NCBI GenBank assembly: GCA_001602435.1
Contig: CP012156.1
Location: forward strand, 826,001-890,000
Direction of reading: 5' to 3'
DNA: 64,000 nucleotides
DNA from: Hyphomonadaceae bacterium UKL13-1
Lineage (GTDB): Bacteria > Pseudomonadota > Alphaproteobacteria > Caulobacterales > Aquidulcibacteraceae
The translations under genes and the position numbers were made by a program. Each line of letters opens with the position of its first letter. Within the stretch, counting starts at the first letter, position 1. The notes under the pieces were generated by a model. The model was given only the letters and a program-made list of their open reading frames with translations, was not told the origin of the DNA and made no database searches. Below are positions 26,676 to 35,242 of this stretch, one piece after another.

Positions 26676-26755
26676 TCGTTCTCCGACGTTTTAAAGGCAG
26701 ATCACCAATAAGCTCGGCCTTCTCCCCAAGGTCGGCTGCACCAAGGAGCCCGATC

Positions 26756-27481
26756 ATGCGTTTGAAGACTTTTCTAGCCACCGCCGGTTTTATGATGCTG
26801 GCTAGCCCCGTATTGGCACAGCAAGGCCCACCGCCACCCCCAGGCGAAGGTCCCGGTTTCTTTGAACGTGCTGACCTGAACAAGGATGGGGCGATTACCA
26901 TGGACGAAGTGCGCACCGCACGTACAGCCATGTTTGATCGGGCTGATAAGAACAAAGATGGCTTTGTCACCGAAGAAGAAATGCGCGCTGCCCGCCCACC
27001 GCGTCCAGATGGCATGCAGGGCCGCCCGCCGCGTGAACCGCGCGAAGGCCGTGACCTGATGACCTTGGCTGACGCCAATAAGGATGGAGCAGTTACGCGC
27101 GCTGAATTTGACGCCGCGATGGCCGCACGCGCACAAGAGAAGCAAGCGATGATGCAGCAGCGCTCAGCTGAGATGTTTACCCGCCTCGATGCCAATAAGG
27201 ACGGTCGTGTCACGCGCGACGAGTTGGACGCCATGCGCGGCAAAATGGGTGACCGCATGAAGGATCGTCGCGATGGGCCACCGCCGCCACCACCGCTTGG
27301 GACCTTTGATACCAATAAGGACGGCAAGATCAGCCGGGACGAATGGGTGTCGCGTCCTGACCCGATGTTTGAGCGCGCCGACGCCAATAAGGATGGTCGC
27401 TTGACCCGTGAAGAGGCTGCTGCTGCTGCCCGTCAAGGCCGCGAAGGTGGCCCACGTCGCGGTCCCGGTCGTCCTTGGTAA
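26756..27481 (+). CDS. Exported protein with six EF-hand calcium-binding loops
   Basis: The 241-residue protein has a signal peptide (cleavage near VLAQQ, residue 22) and six complete 12-residue EF-hand loops at 40-51, 64-75, 106-117, 145-156, 185-196 and 209-220. All have Asp at position 1, Asn at 3, Asp at 5, Gly at 6 and Glu at 12, so all should bind calcium. Pro-rich linkers (for example PPPPPG) separate pairs. AAGGAG precedes the ATG by seven bases. It lies 21 bases before an ECF sigma factor gene, which suggests one operon. Periplasmic or surface calcium buffering or sensing is inferred. Confidence 0.88.
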   Translation: MRLKTFLATAGFMMLASPVLAQQGPPPPPGEGPGFFERADLNKDGAITMDEVRTARTAMFDRADKNKDGFVTEEEMRAARPPRPDGMQGRPPREPREGRDLMTLADANKDGAVTRAEFDAAMAARAQEKQAMMQQRSAEMFTRLDANKDGRVTRDELDAMRGKMGDRMKDRRDGPPPPPPLGTFDTNKDGKISRDEWVSRPDPMFERADANKDGRLTREEAAAAARQGREGGPRRGPGRPW

Positions 27482-27502
27482 ATCAGAACAGGGTCGCCTC
27501 GC

Positions 27503-28096
27503 GTGTCAAACCCCCTCGTCTTTGATCCTCTGGCGGGTCTGATCGCCAAAGCAGGCCGCGGTGATCGTGCCGCGGCTGCTGACTTGGTCAAGGCTGTCTC
27601 GCCGAAGCTGTGGCGGGTCAGCTGGCGTCTCTTGCGGGACGCTGCCGAGGCAGAGGATGTGACTCAAGAAGCCTTGATCCGCTTGTGGAAGGTGCTGCCA
27701 ACTTGGCAGACTGGCCGGGCAAGGGTGGAGACTTGGTTGCATCAAGTGACCACCAATCTCTGCTTCGACCGACTACGTAAAGCTGGGCGCTTTGTTGATG
27801 AAGACCAAGCGCCAGAGCCTCTCGATCCAGGGCCAATGCCCGACACAAGATTGCATCAATCTGCCCTACGGGACAGCGTTGATGCGGCTCTAGCCAGTTT
27901 ACCCGACCGCCAACGGGCCGCCATTGTCCTCACCCATTATGAGGAATTGGCCGCCAAAGATGTGGGCGAAGTTTTAGGCATTAGTGTCGATGCCGTAGAA
28001 TCCCTCTTGGCCCGGGGCCGGCGCGCCTTGCGTCTCGCCCTTGCGCCTGAGAAGGCCGATTTGTTACAAGCGTCCGTGGAAGGACATGCAGCATGA
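27503..28096 (+). CDS. ECF-type RNA polymerase sigma factor
   Basis: The 197-residue protein has sigma region 2 (about 28-95, with AEDVTQEALIRLWKVLPTW) and region 4 (about 130-185, with LPDRQRAAIVLTHYEELAAKDVGEVLGIS), and nothing between except a linker, the ECF layout. The start is GTG at 27503. The stop overlaps the next gene by four bases (ATGA), and that gene encodes a small membrane protein likely to be its anti-sigma factor. The EF-hand gene upstream could be part of the signal or of the regulon. Confidence 0.9.
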   Translation: MSNPLVFDPLAGLIAKAGRGDRAAAADLVKAVSPKLWRVSWRLLRDAAEAEDVTQEALIRLWKVLPTWQTGRARVETWLHQVTTNLCFDRLRKAGRFVDEDQAPEPLDPGPMPDTRLHQSALRDSVDAALASLPDRQRAAIVLTHYEELAAKDVGEVLGISVDAVESLLARGRRALRLALAPEKADLLQASVEGHAA

Positions 28097-28395
28097 GTAT
28101 CATCGATCATCACCCGCTGAATAAGGCTCTGGCTGACGTGCTCAATCATGCGAGTCCGGTGCCTGACATGCCTGCTGCGCGCATCGAAGCGGCAGCAATG
28201 GCTGCCTTTGGCGCGCAGACGGCTCCGCGCCATGCGTGGGTGAAAACCTTTGGTGCTTTGGCCGCAAGCTTGGTTCTCGGTGTCGGAGGCTTTGTCTATT
28301 ACCAGTCTTGGCAGACCGAACAGAAAGCGCTGACGGCAGATGCGGATGCTTTTGCAGAGCAGTTATTGAGTACAGATATCGACTCTGCACTTTAA
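28093..28395 (+). CDS. Small single-span membrane protein, putative anti-sigma factor
   Basis: A 100-residue protein with a cytoplasmic N-terminal part of about 50 residues, one membrane helix (about 51-70, FGALAASLVLGVGGFVYY) and a short C-terminal tail outside. There is no zinc-binding HxxxCxxC motif. It is coupled to the ECF gene by an ATGA overlap, which is the usual arrangement for a membrane anti-sigma factor. The function is therefore inferred from topology and position; no family was recognised by sequence. Confidence 0.75.
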   Translation: MSIIDHHPLNKALADVLNHASPVPDMPAARIEAAAMAAFGAQTAPRHAWVKTFGALAASLVLGVGGFVYYQSWQTEQKALTADADAFAEQLLSTDIDSAL

Positions 28396-28501
28396 CGCTC
28401 ACAAGCGGCCGCATTGGGCGGCTCATTTCTAAAATGGTCGAACTGAAGCTTTTGTGCGCAATTGACTTCGCATCGAGTCAAACCCGCTTTAGAAGAAGCG
28501 C

Positions 28502-29839
28502 ATGAGCTCAAATCTTGATGCAGCCGTTGACCGGCTCCTGTCCCGCGCAAAATCCTTAGGTGCTGAAGCGGCTGATGCGGCCTGTGTTGACCGCAAGAGT
28601 CTGTCTGTGTCGGTTCGGCTGGGCAATTTGGAATCCGTCGAAAGCGAAGAGAGCCGTTCTGCGGGCTTACGCGTCTTAATCGGCAAGAAACAAGCTGGTG
28701 CCTCCACTTCCGATTTCAGCATCGCTGCCTTGGATGCCTTGGCAGAGCGAGTCGTCGCCATGGCGAAAGCGGCCGCTGAGGATCCTTGGTGTGGCCTACC
28801 AGATGCGGCCGAACTTGCCACAAACATTGTGGACCTTGAACTCTGGGATGAGACCGAAGCCGATATTGCCGATCTAGAGGCCCGCGCCTTAGAAAGCGAA
28901 GCCGCTGCTTTAGGCCTTACAGGCATCACCAATTCGGGGGGCTCTGGGGCTGAATGGGGCGCAAGTCAAGTCGTGTATGGGGCCAGCAATGGCTTCCGTG
29001 GCGGCTATCGGGGAACGTCCTGGGGCCTAGGTCTTTCTGCCATTGCAGAGCGTGGTGATCATAAGGAGCGGGATTGGGATAGTGATTCCAGCCGTTTTCT
29101 GAGCGACTTGAAGGCATCTGCCATCATCGGCCGCAACGCTGGAGAGCGCACCTTGGCGCGTCTGGGCGCTACCAAGCTTGAAAGCTGTGTGGCGCCGGTT
29201 ATCTTCGAAAATCGCGTGGCAAGCCGTCTCATTGGCTTCTTTTTAGGGGCAATCTCGGGGGCTTCGATCGCACGCGGGGTGTCTTTCCTGCGCGACAAGC
29301 TAGGCCAACAAGTTTTTGCCTCAAATATTCGCATCACGGACGACCCCCTGAAGAAGGGTGGTTGGGCATCCCACCCGTTTGACGGCGAAGGTTTGCCGGT
29401 TGCCGCGCGCGATTTGGTGAGCGATGGCGTGTTGCAGACTTGGTTGCTCAATACGTCCAGCGCCAAACAATTGGGCCTGAAGTCAACCGGCCATGCCAGT
29501 ATGAACCCTGGTGGTGCACCTGGCATTGGCTCGAGCAATGTGACCGTGATGCCGGGGCAACATGATCTTGCAGGATTACAGGCGCAAGCAGGTACTGGCC
29601 TATTGGTCATCGAGACCCTGTCGCCCAGTTTCAATCCAAATACCGGGGATTATTCTGTTGGTGTTTCGGGCCTCTGGTTTGAGAACGGGAAGATTGTTCG
29701 CCCCGTTAACGAAATCACGGTGGCCGGCAATATGCTCGATATGTATAGCAAGCTCATCCCCGGCAATGATTATGATGGTCGCGCTTCGCTTCAATGCCCC
29801 AGCCTGCTCATCCCCGCTATGACAATTGCGGGGGCATAG
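28502..29839 (+). CDS. pmbA: TldD/PmbA-family metalloprotease subunit PmbA (TldE)
   Basis: A 445-residue protein of the TldE/PmbA type, with the segments ESVESEESRSAGLRVLIGKK (in part), GGYRGTSWGLGLSAIAERG, HPFDGEGLPVAARDLVSDGVL and GASLQCPSLLI at the end. TldE lacks the zinc motif HExxxH of TldD, and none is seen here. With TldD it processes small peptides such as microcins or peptide cofactors. Four bases separate it from the phosphatase gene, so the two are probably cotranscribed. Confidence 0.92.
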   Translation: MSSNLDAAVDRLLSRAKSLGAEAADAACVDRKSLSVSVRLGNLESVESEESRSAGLRVLIGKKQAGASTSDFSIAALDALAERVVAMAKAAAEDPWCGLPDAAELATNIVDLELWDETEADIADLEARALESEAAALGLTGITNSGGSGAEWGASQVVYGASNGFRGGYRGTSWGLGLSAIAERGDHKERDWDSDSSRFLSDLKASAIIGRNAGERTLARLGATKLESCVAPVIFENRVASRLIGFFLGAISGASIARGVSFLRDKLGQQVFASNIRITDDPLKKGGWASHPFDGEGLPVAARDLVSDGVLQTWLLNTSSAKQLGLKSTGHASMNPGGAPGIGSSNVTVMPGQHDLAGLQAQAGTGLLVIETLSPSFNPNTGDYSVGVSGLWFENGKIVRPVNEITVAGNMLDMYSKLIPGNDYDGRASLQCPSLLIPAMTIAGA

Positions 29840-29842
29840 GGC

Positions 29843-30631
29843 ATGAATCTGGCGGCTGATCTGGCGCTTGCATTGGAGGCCGCCACAGAGGCAGGGGCCG
29901 TTGCGATGCGCTATTTCGGCACGCAGATGGATGTGCGCGACAAGTCTCCCAATAATCCCGTCAGTGACGCGGATTTGGCGATAGATGCCTTGCTGAAAGA
30001 GCGCTTATTGGCCAAGCGCCCGGATTATGGTTGGCTGTCTGAAGAAACCGTCGACGATCAATCGCGCCAATCGGCACGCTTCTGCTGGGTGGTGGACCCA
30101 ATTGATGGCACACGTGCCTTTATCAAAGCTAAGCCTCATTTTACCATCTGTATTGGCTTGTTGGCCGATAGTCAGCCCGTTTTAGGGGTGGTGTTTAATC
30201 CAGCTACGGGCGAGATGTTTGACGCATTTCAAGGGGGTGGCGCACGTCTGAATGGGGTGGCGATCCAGCCCAGTAAGGTCGATCAGCTGGAAGGCTGTGC
30301 CATGCTGGGCGATCCCGGCATGTTCCGCCATCCGGCTTGGCCAACGCCTTGGCCCGAGATGGATGTCGTCTCTCGCAATTCGATTGCTTATCGGATGTGT
30401 CTGGTTGCAGCTGGCCATTATGATGGTGCCATTGCCCTTTCAGCCAAGAGCGACTGGGATTTGGCGGCCGCCCATGTAATCGTGGATGAGGCAGGCGCGC
30501 TGGCGACGACGCATGAAGGTGCAGCCTTTGTTTACAATCAGCTTGTACCGCTTCAGAAAAGTTTGGTGGTTGCGGGCAAGCCCCTCCATCCCTTACTCAT
30601 TGAACGCGTCCACCATGTAAAACTGTCGTGA
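29843..30631 (+). CDS. Inositol-monophosphatase family phosphatase (CysQ-like)
   Basis: The 262-residue enzyme has the metal-binding motifs of the family: the EE pair at 67-68, DPIDGT at 85-90, and SDWDLAAAHVIVDEAG near residue 210. These hold Mg2+ for removal of phosphate from 3'-phosphoadenosine 5'-phosphate or inositol phosphates. In alphaproteobacteria a CysQ-type gene often precedes DUF4170 and lipid A genes, as it does here. The substrate cannot be fixed by eye; CysQ is the best guess. Confidence 0.85.
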   Translation: MNLAADLALALEAATEAGAVAMRYFGTQMDVRDKSPNNPVSDADLAIDALLKERLLAKRPDYGWLSEETVDDQSRQSARFCWVVDPIDGTRAFIKAKPHFTICIGLLADSQPVLGVVFNPATGEMFDAFQGGGARLNGVAIQPSKVDQLEGCAMLGDPGMFRHPAWPTPWPEMDVVSRNSIAYRMCLVAAGHYDGAIALSAKSDWDLAAAHVIVDEAGALATTHEGAAFVYNQLVPLQKSLVVAGKPLHPLLIERVHHVKLS

Positions 30632-30638
30632 GGAACGA

Positions 30639-30899
30639 ATGGAACGTAAAGCCGCCCCAAAGAAACAATTACTCCACATCGTGATCGGTGGGGAGGTTCA
30701 AGACTTAGAGGATGTCGAGTTTCGCGATCTAAAGGCAATGGACTTTGTTGGGGCCTATCCTAACTATGCCGAAGCCCGCGACGCGTGGAAGAGCGCGTCC
30801 CAGCGCACAGTGGATAACGCCCATATGCGCTATTTTGTCATCCACGCCCACCGCTTGATCGATCCGAACGGGCCAACCCCGGATGAAGACGATCACTAA
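30639..30899 (+). CDS. DUF4170 family small protein
   Basis: An 86-residue alphaproteobacterial protein of unknown function, recognised by LHIVIGGEV, VEFRDLKAMDFVGAYPNYAEARDAWK and TVDNAHMRYFVIHAHRLIDP, all standard for DUF4170. It starts seven bases after the phosphatase and its end overlaps the ABC exporter gene by 17 bases. The constant link with an MsbA-like exporter suggests a role in lipid A or envelope biogenesis, but no experiment is known to me. Confidence 0.88.
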   Translation: MERKAAPKKQLLHIVIGGEVQDLEDVEFRDLKAMDFVGAYPNYAEARDAWKSASQRTVDNAHMRYFVIHAHRLIDPNGPTPDEDDH

Positions 30900-32712
30900 G
30901 GACGCCGCCACACAATCGGGGCGAAGCACCGATTTGATCAAGCGGTTTTGGTCGGGCTGGCTGACACCGCATGCAGGCGTATTGTGGGTGGCAACCCTAT
31001 TGATGGCGGTGGTTGCTGCCGCCTCGGCCTCTTATCCTTGGCTTTTTGGTCAAGTCATCGATGCTTTGGCCAAACTTGGCGCAGGCACCGGCCAAGTAGC
31101 AGACGACACACCCCATTGGCTGACCCCGGCCGCGATGGCCACGATCGGGCCTTTGGCGATTATTGGCGCGACCGTGATCAAGGGCATAGCGCTTTATGCC
31201 TCGACCGTTTTGACCAATCGCGTCGCGCTCGCTGCCACGACGAAATTGCAGCAAGACTTGTTTGCCAAGCTTTTGACCTTGGATTTTGCTAGGCTTAGCT
31301 CTGAACCATCGGGCGCATTCTCGGCGCGCTTTCTAAATGACATCAATGCGGTTCGTGAAGCGGTGCTGCGGGCAGCCAACAGCCTAGTTCGCGATATTCT
31401 GACGCTGGTCGGCGTCGTAGCCGTTATGATTATGGGCGACTGGCAATTGGCTCTTGTGTGCCTTGTCATCCTGCCCTTGGCGATTGGTCCGGTTTCCATG
31501 ATTGGGGCAAGGCTTCGCAAGACCGCCGCTCGCGCCCAGCACCAAGCAGCAGACCTTGCGGGCGTGGTTGAAGAAAGCTTGGGCGGCATTCGGTTGGTAA
31601 AAACCTACGGCTTGGAGAAGGCTGAGAGCAACCGGGTAGGGGCGGCGCTTTCCACGCGCATGTCGCTATTGCTCAAAATGGCTGAACAAAAGGGCCGCGT
31701 GGACCCTATCCTTGAAGTCCTGGGCGGGCTTGCGATTGCGGGCGTTTTTGCCTTTGCAGGCTTTCGCATCACCCAAGGAGCGGCGAGTGTTGGTACGCTG
31801 ACGGCCTTTATCGCTTCGCTGCTATTGGCCGCCCAGTCGATCCGCAGTCTTGGCGGCTTGAACAGTGTCCTGCAGGAGGGGCTTTCGGCGTTAGAGCGCT
31901 TCTTCTCTGTCCTAGATGAAGCCCCCAGCATTGCCGACCATCCTCAAGCGGTCACCCTTGCCCGTGGCCCCGGCCGGATTGAGTTTCAAAATGTTGGGTT
32001 TAGTTGGCCCAATGGCACCGTGGGGCTCGACACGATCAGCTTTACGGCAGAGCCTGGACAAACCTTGGCTTTGGTTGGGCCGTCGGGTTCTGGCAAGTCC
32101 ACCATTCTCAATCTGATTCCGCGCTTGTTTGATCCAAGTGTCGGGCGCGTTTTGATTGATGGCCAAGACATTGGTCAGGCGACATTGGCAAGTTTGCGCC
32201 AGCACATTGCCTTGGTCAGCCAAGATGCCACGCTATTTGATGCTTCCATAGCCGATAATGTCGCAATGGGATTGCCTAGCGCGGACGAGGCAGCCATTCG
32301 CGCGGCTTTATCAGCTGCGGCGTGTGATTTTGTGGATCGACTCTCAGACGGGTTGTCATCACAAGTTGGACCGCGAGGGTCGCGTCTTTCAGGCGGCGAA
32401 CGCCAGCGTCTGTCTTTGGCGCGAGCGATTGTGCGCGACTGCCCCATCCTGTTGCTCGATGAGCCTACCAGTGCCCTCGACTCTGACTCAGAAGCCCGCG
32501 TTCAAGAGGCACTTGACCGCTTTGCCGCTAATCGCACGACGATTGTGGTCGCGCATCGCCTGTCGACGGTCCGCCGGGCCAATCTGATTTTGGTGCTGAA
32601 CCAAGGCCGTATTGTCGAGGCGGGCACGCACGACCAGCTGATTGCCAAAGGTGGCCTATACGCAGAGCTTGCGGCGCTGCAGTTTCAAACTGGGGCGCAG
32701 CCTGAGGCCTAG
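30883..32712 (+). CDS. ABC exporter with fused membrane and ATPase domains (MsbA-like)
   Basis: The 609-residue half-transporter has six membrane helices in residues 30-325 and an ATPase domain with Walker A GPSGSGKST (399-407), signature LSGGERQRL (502-510) and Walker B ILLLDE (522-527), followed by the H-loop in IVVAHRLSTVRRA. It is the type that flips lipid A-core across the inner membrane. The gene overlaps DUF4170 by 17 bases and ends the operon. Substrate is inferred from the neighbours; other lipids or drugs remain possible. Confidence 0.88.
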   Translation: MKTITKDAATQSGRSTDLIKRFWSGWLTPHAGVLWVATLLMAVVAAASASYPWLFGQVIDALAKLGAGTGQVADDTPHWLTPAAMATIGPLAIIGATVIKGIALYASTVLTNRVALAATTKLQQDLFAKLLTLDFARLSSEPSGAFSARFLNDINAVREAVLRAANSLVRDILTLVGVVAVMIMGDWQLALVCLVILPLAIGPVSMIGARLRKTAARAQHQAADLAGVVEESLGGIRLVKTYGLEKAESNRVGAALSTRMSLLLKMAEQKGRVDPILEVLGGLAIAGVFAFAGFRITQGAASVGTLTAFIASLLLAAQSIRSLGGLNSVLQEGLSALERFFSVLDEAPSIADHPQAVTLARGPGRIEFQNVGFSWPNGTVGLDTISFTAEPGQTLALVGPSGSGKSTILNLIPRLFDPSVGRVLIDGQDIGQATLASLRQHIALVSQDATLFDASIADNVAMGLPSADEAAIRAALSAAACDFVDRLSDGLSSQVGPRGSRLSGGERQRLSLARAIVRDCPILLLDEPTSALDSDSEARVQEALDRFAANRTTIVVAHRLSTVRRANLILVLNQGRIVEAGTHDQLIAKGGLYAELAALQFQTGAQPEA

Positions 32713-32718
32713 AGAGGC

Positions 32719-33264
32719 TTAGTCGCGGCTGACGACGAGGCGCAGACCCTGACGCACGGGCATTTCAGGTGTTGGTGGCAGCAGCGCCGTCAATGAAAAG
32801 CGCAGCACTGGTTTTGAAATCGACGGCGATTGGCTGATTGGCTGAAAGAGGCCTAGGACCCGCTCAGCACCCGACTTATCTGTCAAAGGTAAGAATACCC
32901 ACTCCACTTCGGTTCTTTGCCCAAAGCCGGCACCAAAGGCGGCTGCACGGGCCAATGCGGGGCCGGGACCTGTGATGGCCGACTCTAGGAGGGCGCGAAT
33001 GAGGCTTCGGTCGGCACCGTGGAAGAGGCTTGCGACATCATGATCGCGTAAATCGCGACCAGTCCAGAGCTTTAAGTCCGCGCCGACAGTCTTAAAGGTG
33101 AAGACACCTTCGCTCGCTCGTTGCGCCAAAAAGATACGCCCAATCATGGATGACGCATCTTTTGACATGGCAGACCCTGTCTCAGATTGGTCTGCAAGCC
33201 CGTTTAAGGCCTGCCAAGAGCTCAAGAAAGCCCGGCTTTCTGGATGGAGTGCGCCGTAATGCAT
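32719..33264 (-). CDS. PAS-domain protein (PAS_5-like), 181 residues
   Basis: A soluble protein with a central PAS-like fold: IGRIFLAQRASEGVFTFKTVGADLKLWTGRDLRDHDVASLF (short parts: RIFLAQRASEG and TGRDLRDHD) matches the alphaproteobacterial PAS_5 family, whose members have a G-x-DL-x-x-LTGR pattern. The C-terminus is a Ser/Pro-rich tail. No output domain is attached. The start has GAGGA eight bases upstream, and an earlier in-frame ATG lies before that site. It is convergent with the exporter, separated by six bases. The role is unknown. Confidence 0.75.
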   Translation of the reverse strand: MHYGALHPESRAFLSSWQALNGLADQSETGSAMSKDASSMIGRIFLAQRASEGVFTFKTVGADLKLWTGRDLRDHDVASLFHGADRSLIRALLESAITGPGPALARAAAFGAGFGQRTEVEWVFLPLTDKSGAERVLGLFQPISQSPSISKPVLRFSLTALLPPTPEMPVRQGLRLVVSRD

Positions 33265-33425
33265 GTCTATTTCCTCGGTTTTAGCCGCCTTCTGGCAGCT
33301 TTCCGAAGGGTAGCGCACGTCTCATGCCAAACCAGTTCGGTGACCTTGACCGCCTATACTCTCCACACGCGCGAAATTGGCGCCGGACTTGCTGGATGGT
33401 TCTATAAATTTCGGGGAGTCCCACC

Positions 33426-34340
33426 ATGAGTGTTTCAGTTCGATACATCGCCGCAGCCACACTTCTAGCGGCCTTTATGGCATCATCCGCTCAAGCGGGT
33501 GGCTGCAATAGCTGTGGCACCGGCGGTAACGGCACAACAAATATCCCAGTCGTTCAAGGCCCAGCGGGCGGTTGCTGTGGCTCTGCCACTGGCCACATCA
33601 TCGGCGTGCCAAATGTCTATGTGCCTGGCCCGAATGTGAATGTCAGCGTTGGCGGCAGCTACTTCGGCGGCACCAATGTTCTGGTAGGTGGTAACACCTA
33701 TGTCGGCGGTAGCACCACTGTGGTGGGCGGCGGCGGCGGTGGCGGCGGTGTCTATATTGGCGGCGGCGGCGGTGGCTTCTCGGTCCCAATGCCTGCGACC
33801 ACCGGCCTTATCGACGGCTTGCAAGTTTCTGGCGGTCAAATGGCAACTGTGATGGAACAGTTCCAAGATAGCCGCACGATCACGGAAACCATTGCCATCC
33901 GCGCCGTCTGCATGGACGACCGTGGCATGCCACACCCAGCTTCGCGCACCAATGGCGATGCGAAAGTCGGCGCTGAGTTCGACGGCGAAGTTTTCCGTTG
34001 TATGGCTGGGACCCGGATGGACGTCACCATCGGCAAAGTCGTCAATGGTGAAGCCAATTTCGATGGCGGTCGTACCATTTCGTGCCAAAAAGGTCAGGCC
34101 TTGTCCTACAAGGGCGACAAGGGTGCCGTAGGTGCTGCAACCGTTCAGTGTGTTGCGCAAAAGGCAGAAGCGGATTGCAACGAGCGCTCACTTCTGCGTC
34201 GTTTCGGTCCAGGCATCAAATTCGCCACCATCACCCGGACGGAGACCTTCACCAACACACGTCAGTCGGCTACTCAGCAAGCTGCAACTTTCCGCGCATC
34301 GATGTTCGTCGATGGCGGCGTTGGCCAAGGCGTATTTTGA
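33426..34340 (+). CDS. Exported glycine-rich, cysteine-containing protein of unknown function
   Basis: The 304-residue protein has a signal peptide (cleavage near AQAG, residue 25). The N-terminal half is made of Gly/Val/Asn-rich repeats with NVxVGG-type strands and two long Gly runs (101-108 and 112-117). The C-terminal half (from about 125) looks globular. Nine cysteines are present: 27, 30, 50, 51, 162, 192, 220, 242 and 251, enough for several disulfides. A GGGGAG-like site precedes the ATG. It resembles surface or matrix proteins in composition; no family is recognised. A terminator follows. Confidence 0.8.
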   Translation: MSVSVRYIAAATLLAAFMASSAQAGGCNSCGTGGNGTTNIPVVQGPAGGCCGSATGHIIGVPNVYVPGPNVNVSVGGSYFGGTNVLVGGNTYVGGSTTVVGGGGGGGGVYIGGGGGGFSVPMPATTGLIDGLQVSGGQMATVMEQFQDSRTITETIAIRAVCMDDRGMPHPASRTNGDAKVGAEFDGEVFRCMAGTRMDVTIGKVVNGEANFDGGRTISCQKGQALSYKGDKGAVGAATVQCVAQKAEADCNERSLLRRFGPGIKFATITRTETFTNTRQSATQQAATFRASMFVDGGVGQGVF

Positions 34341-34375
34341 TCCAATCGAACAGGGATTTGGTCGATCACAGAATT

Positions 34376-34437
34376 AAGGGCGCTACTTGGCGCTCTTAGG
34401 GGGCTGAAGGGTCGCTGCTTTCGAGCAGCGGCCCTTT
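34376..34437 (+). terminator. Two tandem hairpins, the second a likely terminator
   Basis: A first hairpin pairs AAGGGCGC with GCGCTCTT (34376-34397). A second pairs GGGTCGCTGC with GCAGCGGCCC around a TTTCGA loop (34409-34434) and is followed by TTT. They lie between the glycine-rich protein gene and the convergent MAPEG gene and may stop transcription from both sides. Confidence 0.65.
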
Positions 34438-34459
34438 GTCGATTGGTACTACGCCTTCC

Positions 34460-34849
34460 CTAGAAGGCGACCCAGATGCAAACTATTCCGATCCAAAGCA
34501 AGGCAACCAACGACAATACCATCCCCACCATGCGGCCAAAGGATGCTCCTTCCACCCGGCTTAACCCATAGGCATGCAATGCGCGGCCAAGTGTTAGACT
34601 GAGTCCGCCGGCGTGAATGGCCCAAAGGGGCGCATTAGCCATGGCCATCGCTATCAGGCCGATCAAGGCGATAGGGGCTACTTCGGTTGCATTGGCGTGG
34701 GCGCGGATGGCACGAATCAAAGGCGGAAATCCGCCGTCGCCCAATGTGATCTTTTCGCGGCGGCGATGGGCGATAACTTGCCAGATTAGCGCAAAAATAA
34801 TCAGTACATTCAAGCCTGTATATAGTGAGATGGCGGCGGATGCGGTCAT
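34460..34849 (-). CDS. MAPEG family membrane protein
   Basis: The 129-residue protein has four membrane helices and the MAPEG signature RAHANATEVAPIALIGLIAMA, here at about residues 50-70, with GRALHAYGLS near residue 90. Bacterial MAPEG proteins may be glutathione-dependent detoxification enzymes. The ATG has AAGGGGG about six bases upstream; an in-frame TTG lies before that site. A small palindrome AGCCAA-AA-TTGGCT lies just before the gene. The reaction is not known. Confidence 0.88.
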   Translation of the reverse strand: MTASAAISLYTGLNVLIIFALIWQVIAHRRREKITLGDGGFPPLIRAIRAHANATEVAPIALIGLIAMAMANAPLWAIHAGGLSLTLGRALHAYGLSRVEGASFGRMVGMVLSLVALLWIGIVCIWVAF

Positions 34850-34866
34850 GATGGCCCCCTTCAATG

Positions 34867-34880
34867 AGCCAAAATTGGCT
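34867..34880. promoter_or_regulatory. Small palindrome before the MAPEG gene
   Basis: AGCCAA and TTGGCT are separated by AA, 18 bases upstream of the MAPEG start on the minus strand. A dyad so near the start may act as an operator. Its length allows chance occurrence. Confidence 0.25.
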
Positions 34881-35024
34881 GTTCATCAGGCAGATAACAT
34901 CAAATCGTCATCGAAGCAGCCTTTAAGAATGAATGAAAAGGCGCATCATAAACGTGAAGAGTAAGTTTATCGGATTTCAGCACTCGGGTGGTAGCCTGAG
35001 AAAAAATGGTGGGGAGGCACGCAG

Positions 35025-35189
35025 ATGCCAGTTATCATTGCAAGTCTTATCTTGGTCGCAATGGGCAGTTTGGCCCTATATCTCGGTCTGAAGTTGGCGC
35101 GCGTCATGCGGGAACAGTTTGAAGAACTAATGCCGCAGCGCATGGTCGATTATTCCGGCTTTATCGAAGTGCCTGGTCGGCGCGACTGA
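35025..35189 (+). CDS. 54-residue single-span membrane protein
   Basis: This short gene begins with ATG at 35025, seven bases after a strong GGGGAGG (35011-35017), and ends with TGA at 35187. The product starts MPVIIASLILVAMGSLALYL, a clear membrane helix, followed by a charged amphipathic part (KLARVMREQFEELMPQRM) and a tail ending VPGRRD. It belongs to no family I recognise. The good binding site and the plausible topology support a real gene despite its size. It is 54 bases before the YaiI-like gene on the same strand. Confidence 0.6.
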   Translation: MPVIIASLILVAMGSLALYLGLKLARVMREQFEELMPQRMVDYSGFIEVPGRRD

Positions 35190-35242
35190 CCCTTTGCTGG
35201 TGCTAGACTGGTGCTGACCAAAGCTTTCAGTCATAAAGCGGC

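Noticed and set aside
26644..27387. Minus-strand frame of 247 codons opposite the EF-hand gene
   Set aside because: It is a serine/arginine-rich shadow of the repeated EF-hand codons and lacks a binding site.
28462..28481. TTGACT-N8-AGTCAA dyad before pmbA
   Set aside because: The arms are only six bases and no -10 lies at proper spacing; chance occurrence is likely.
33483..34160. Minus-strand frame of 225 codons opposite the glycine-rich protein
   Set aside because: Alanine/threonine-rich shadow of glycine codons, no start signal, while the plus strand has a signal peptide and terminator.
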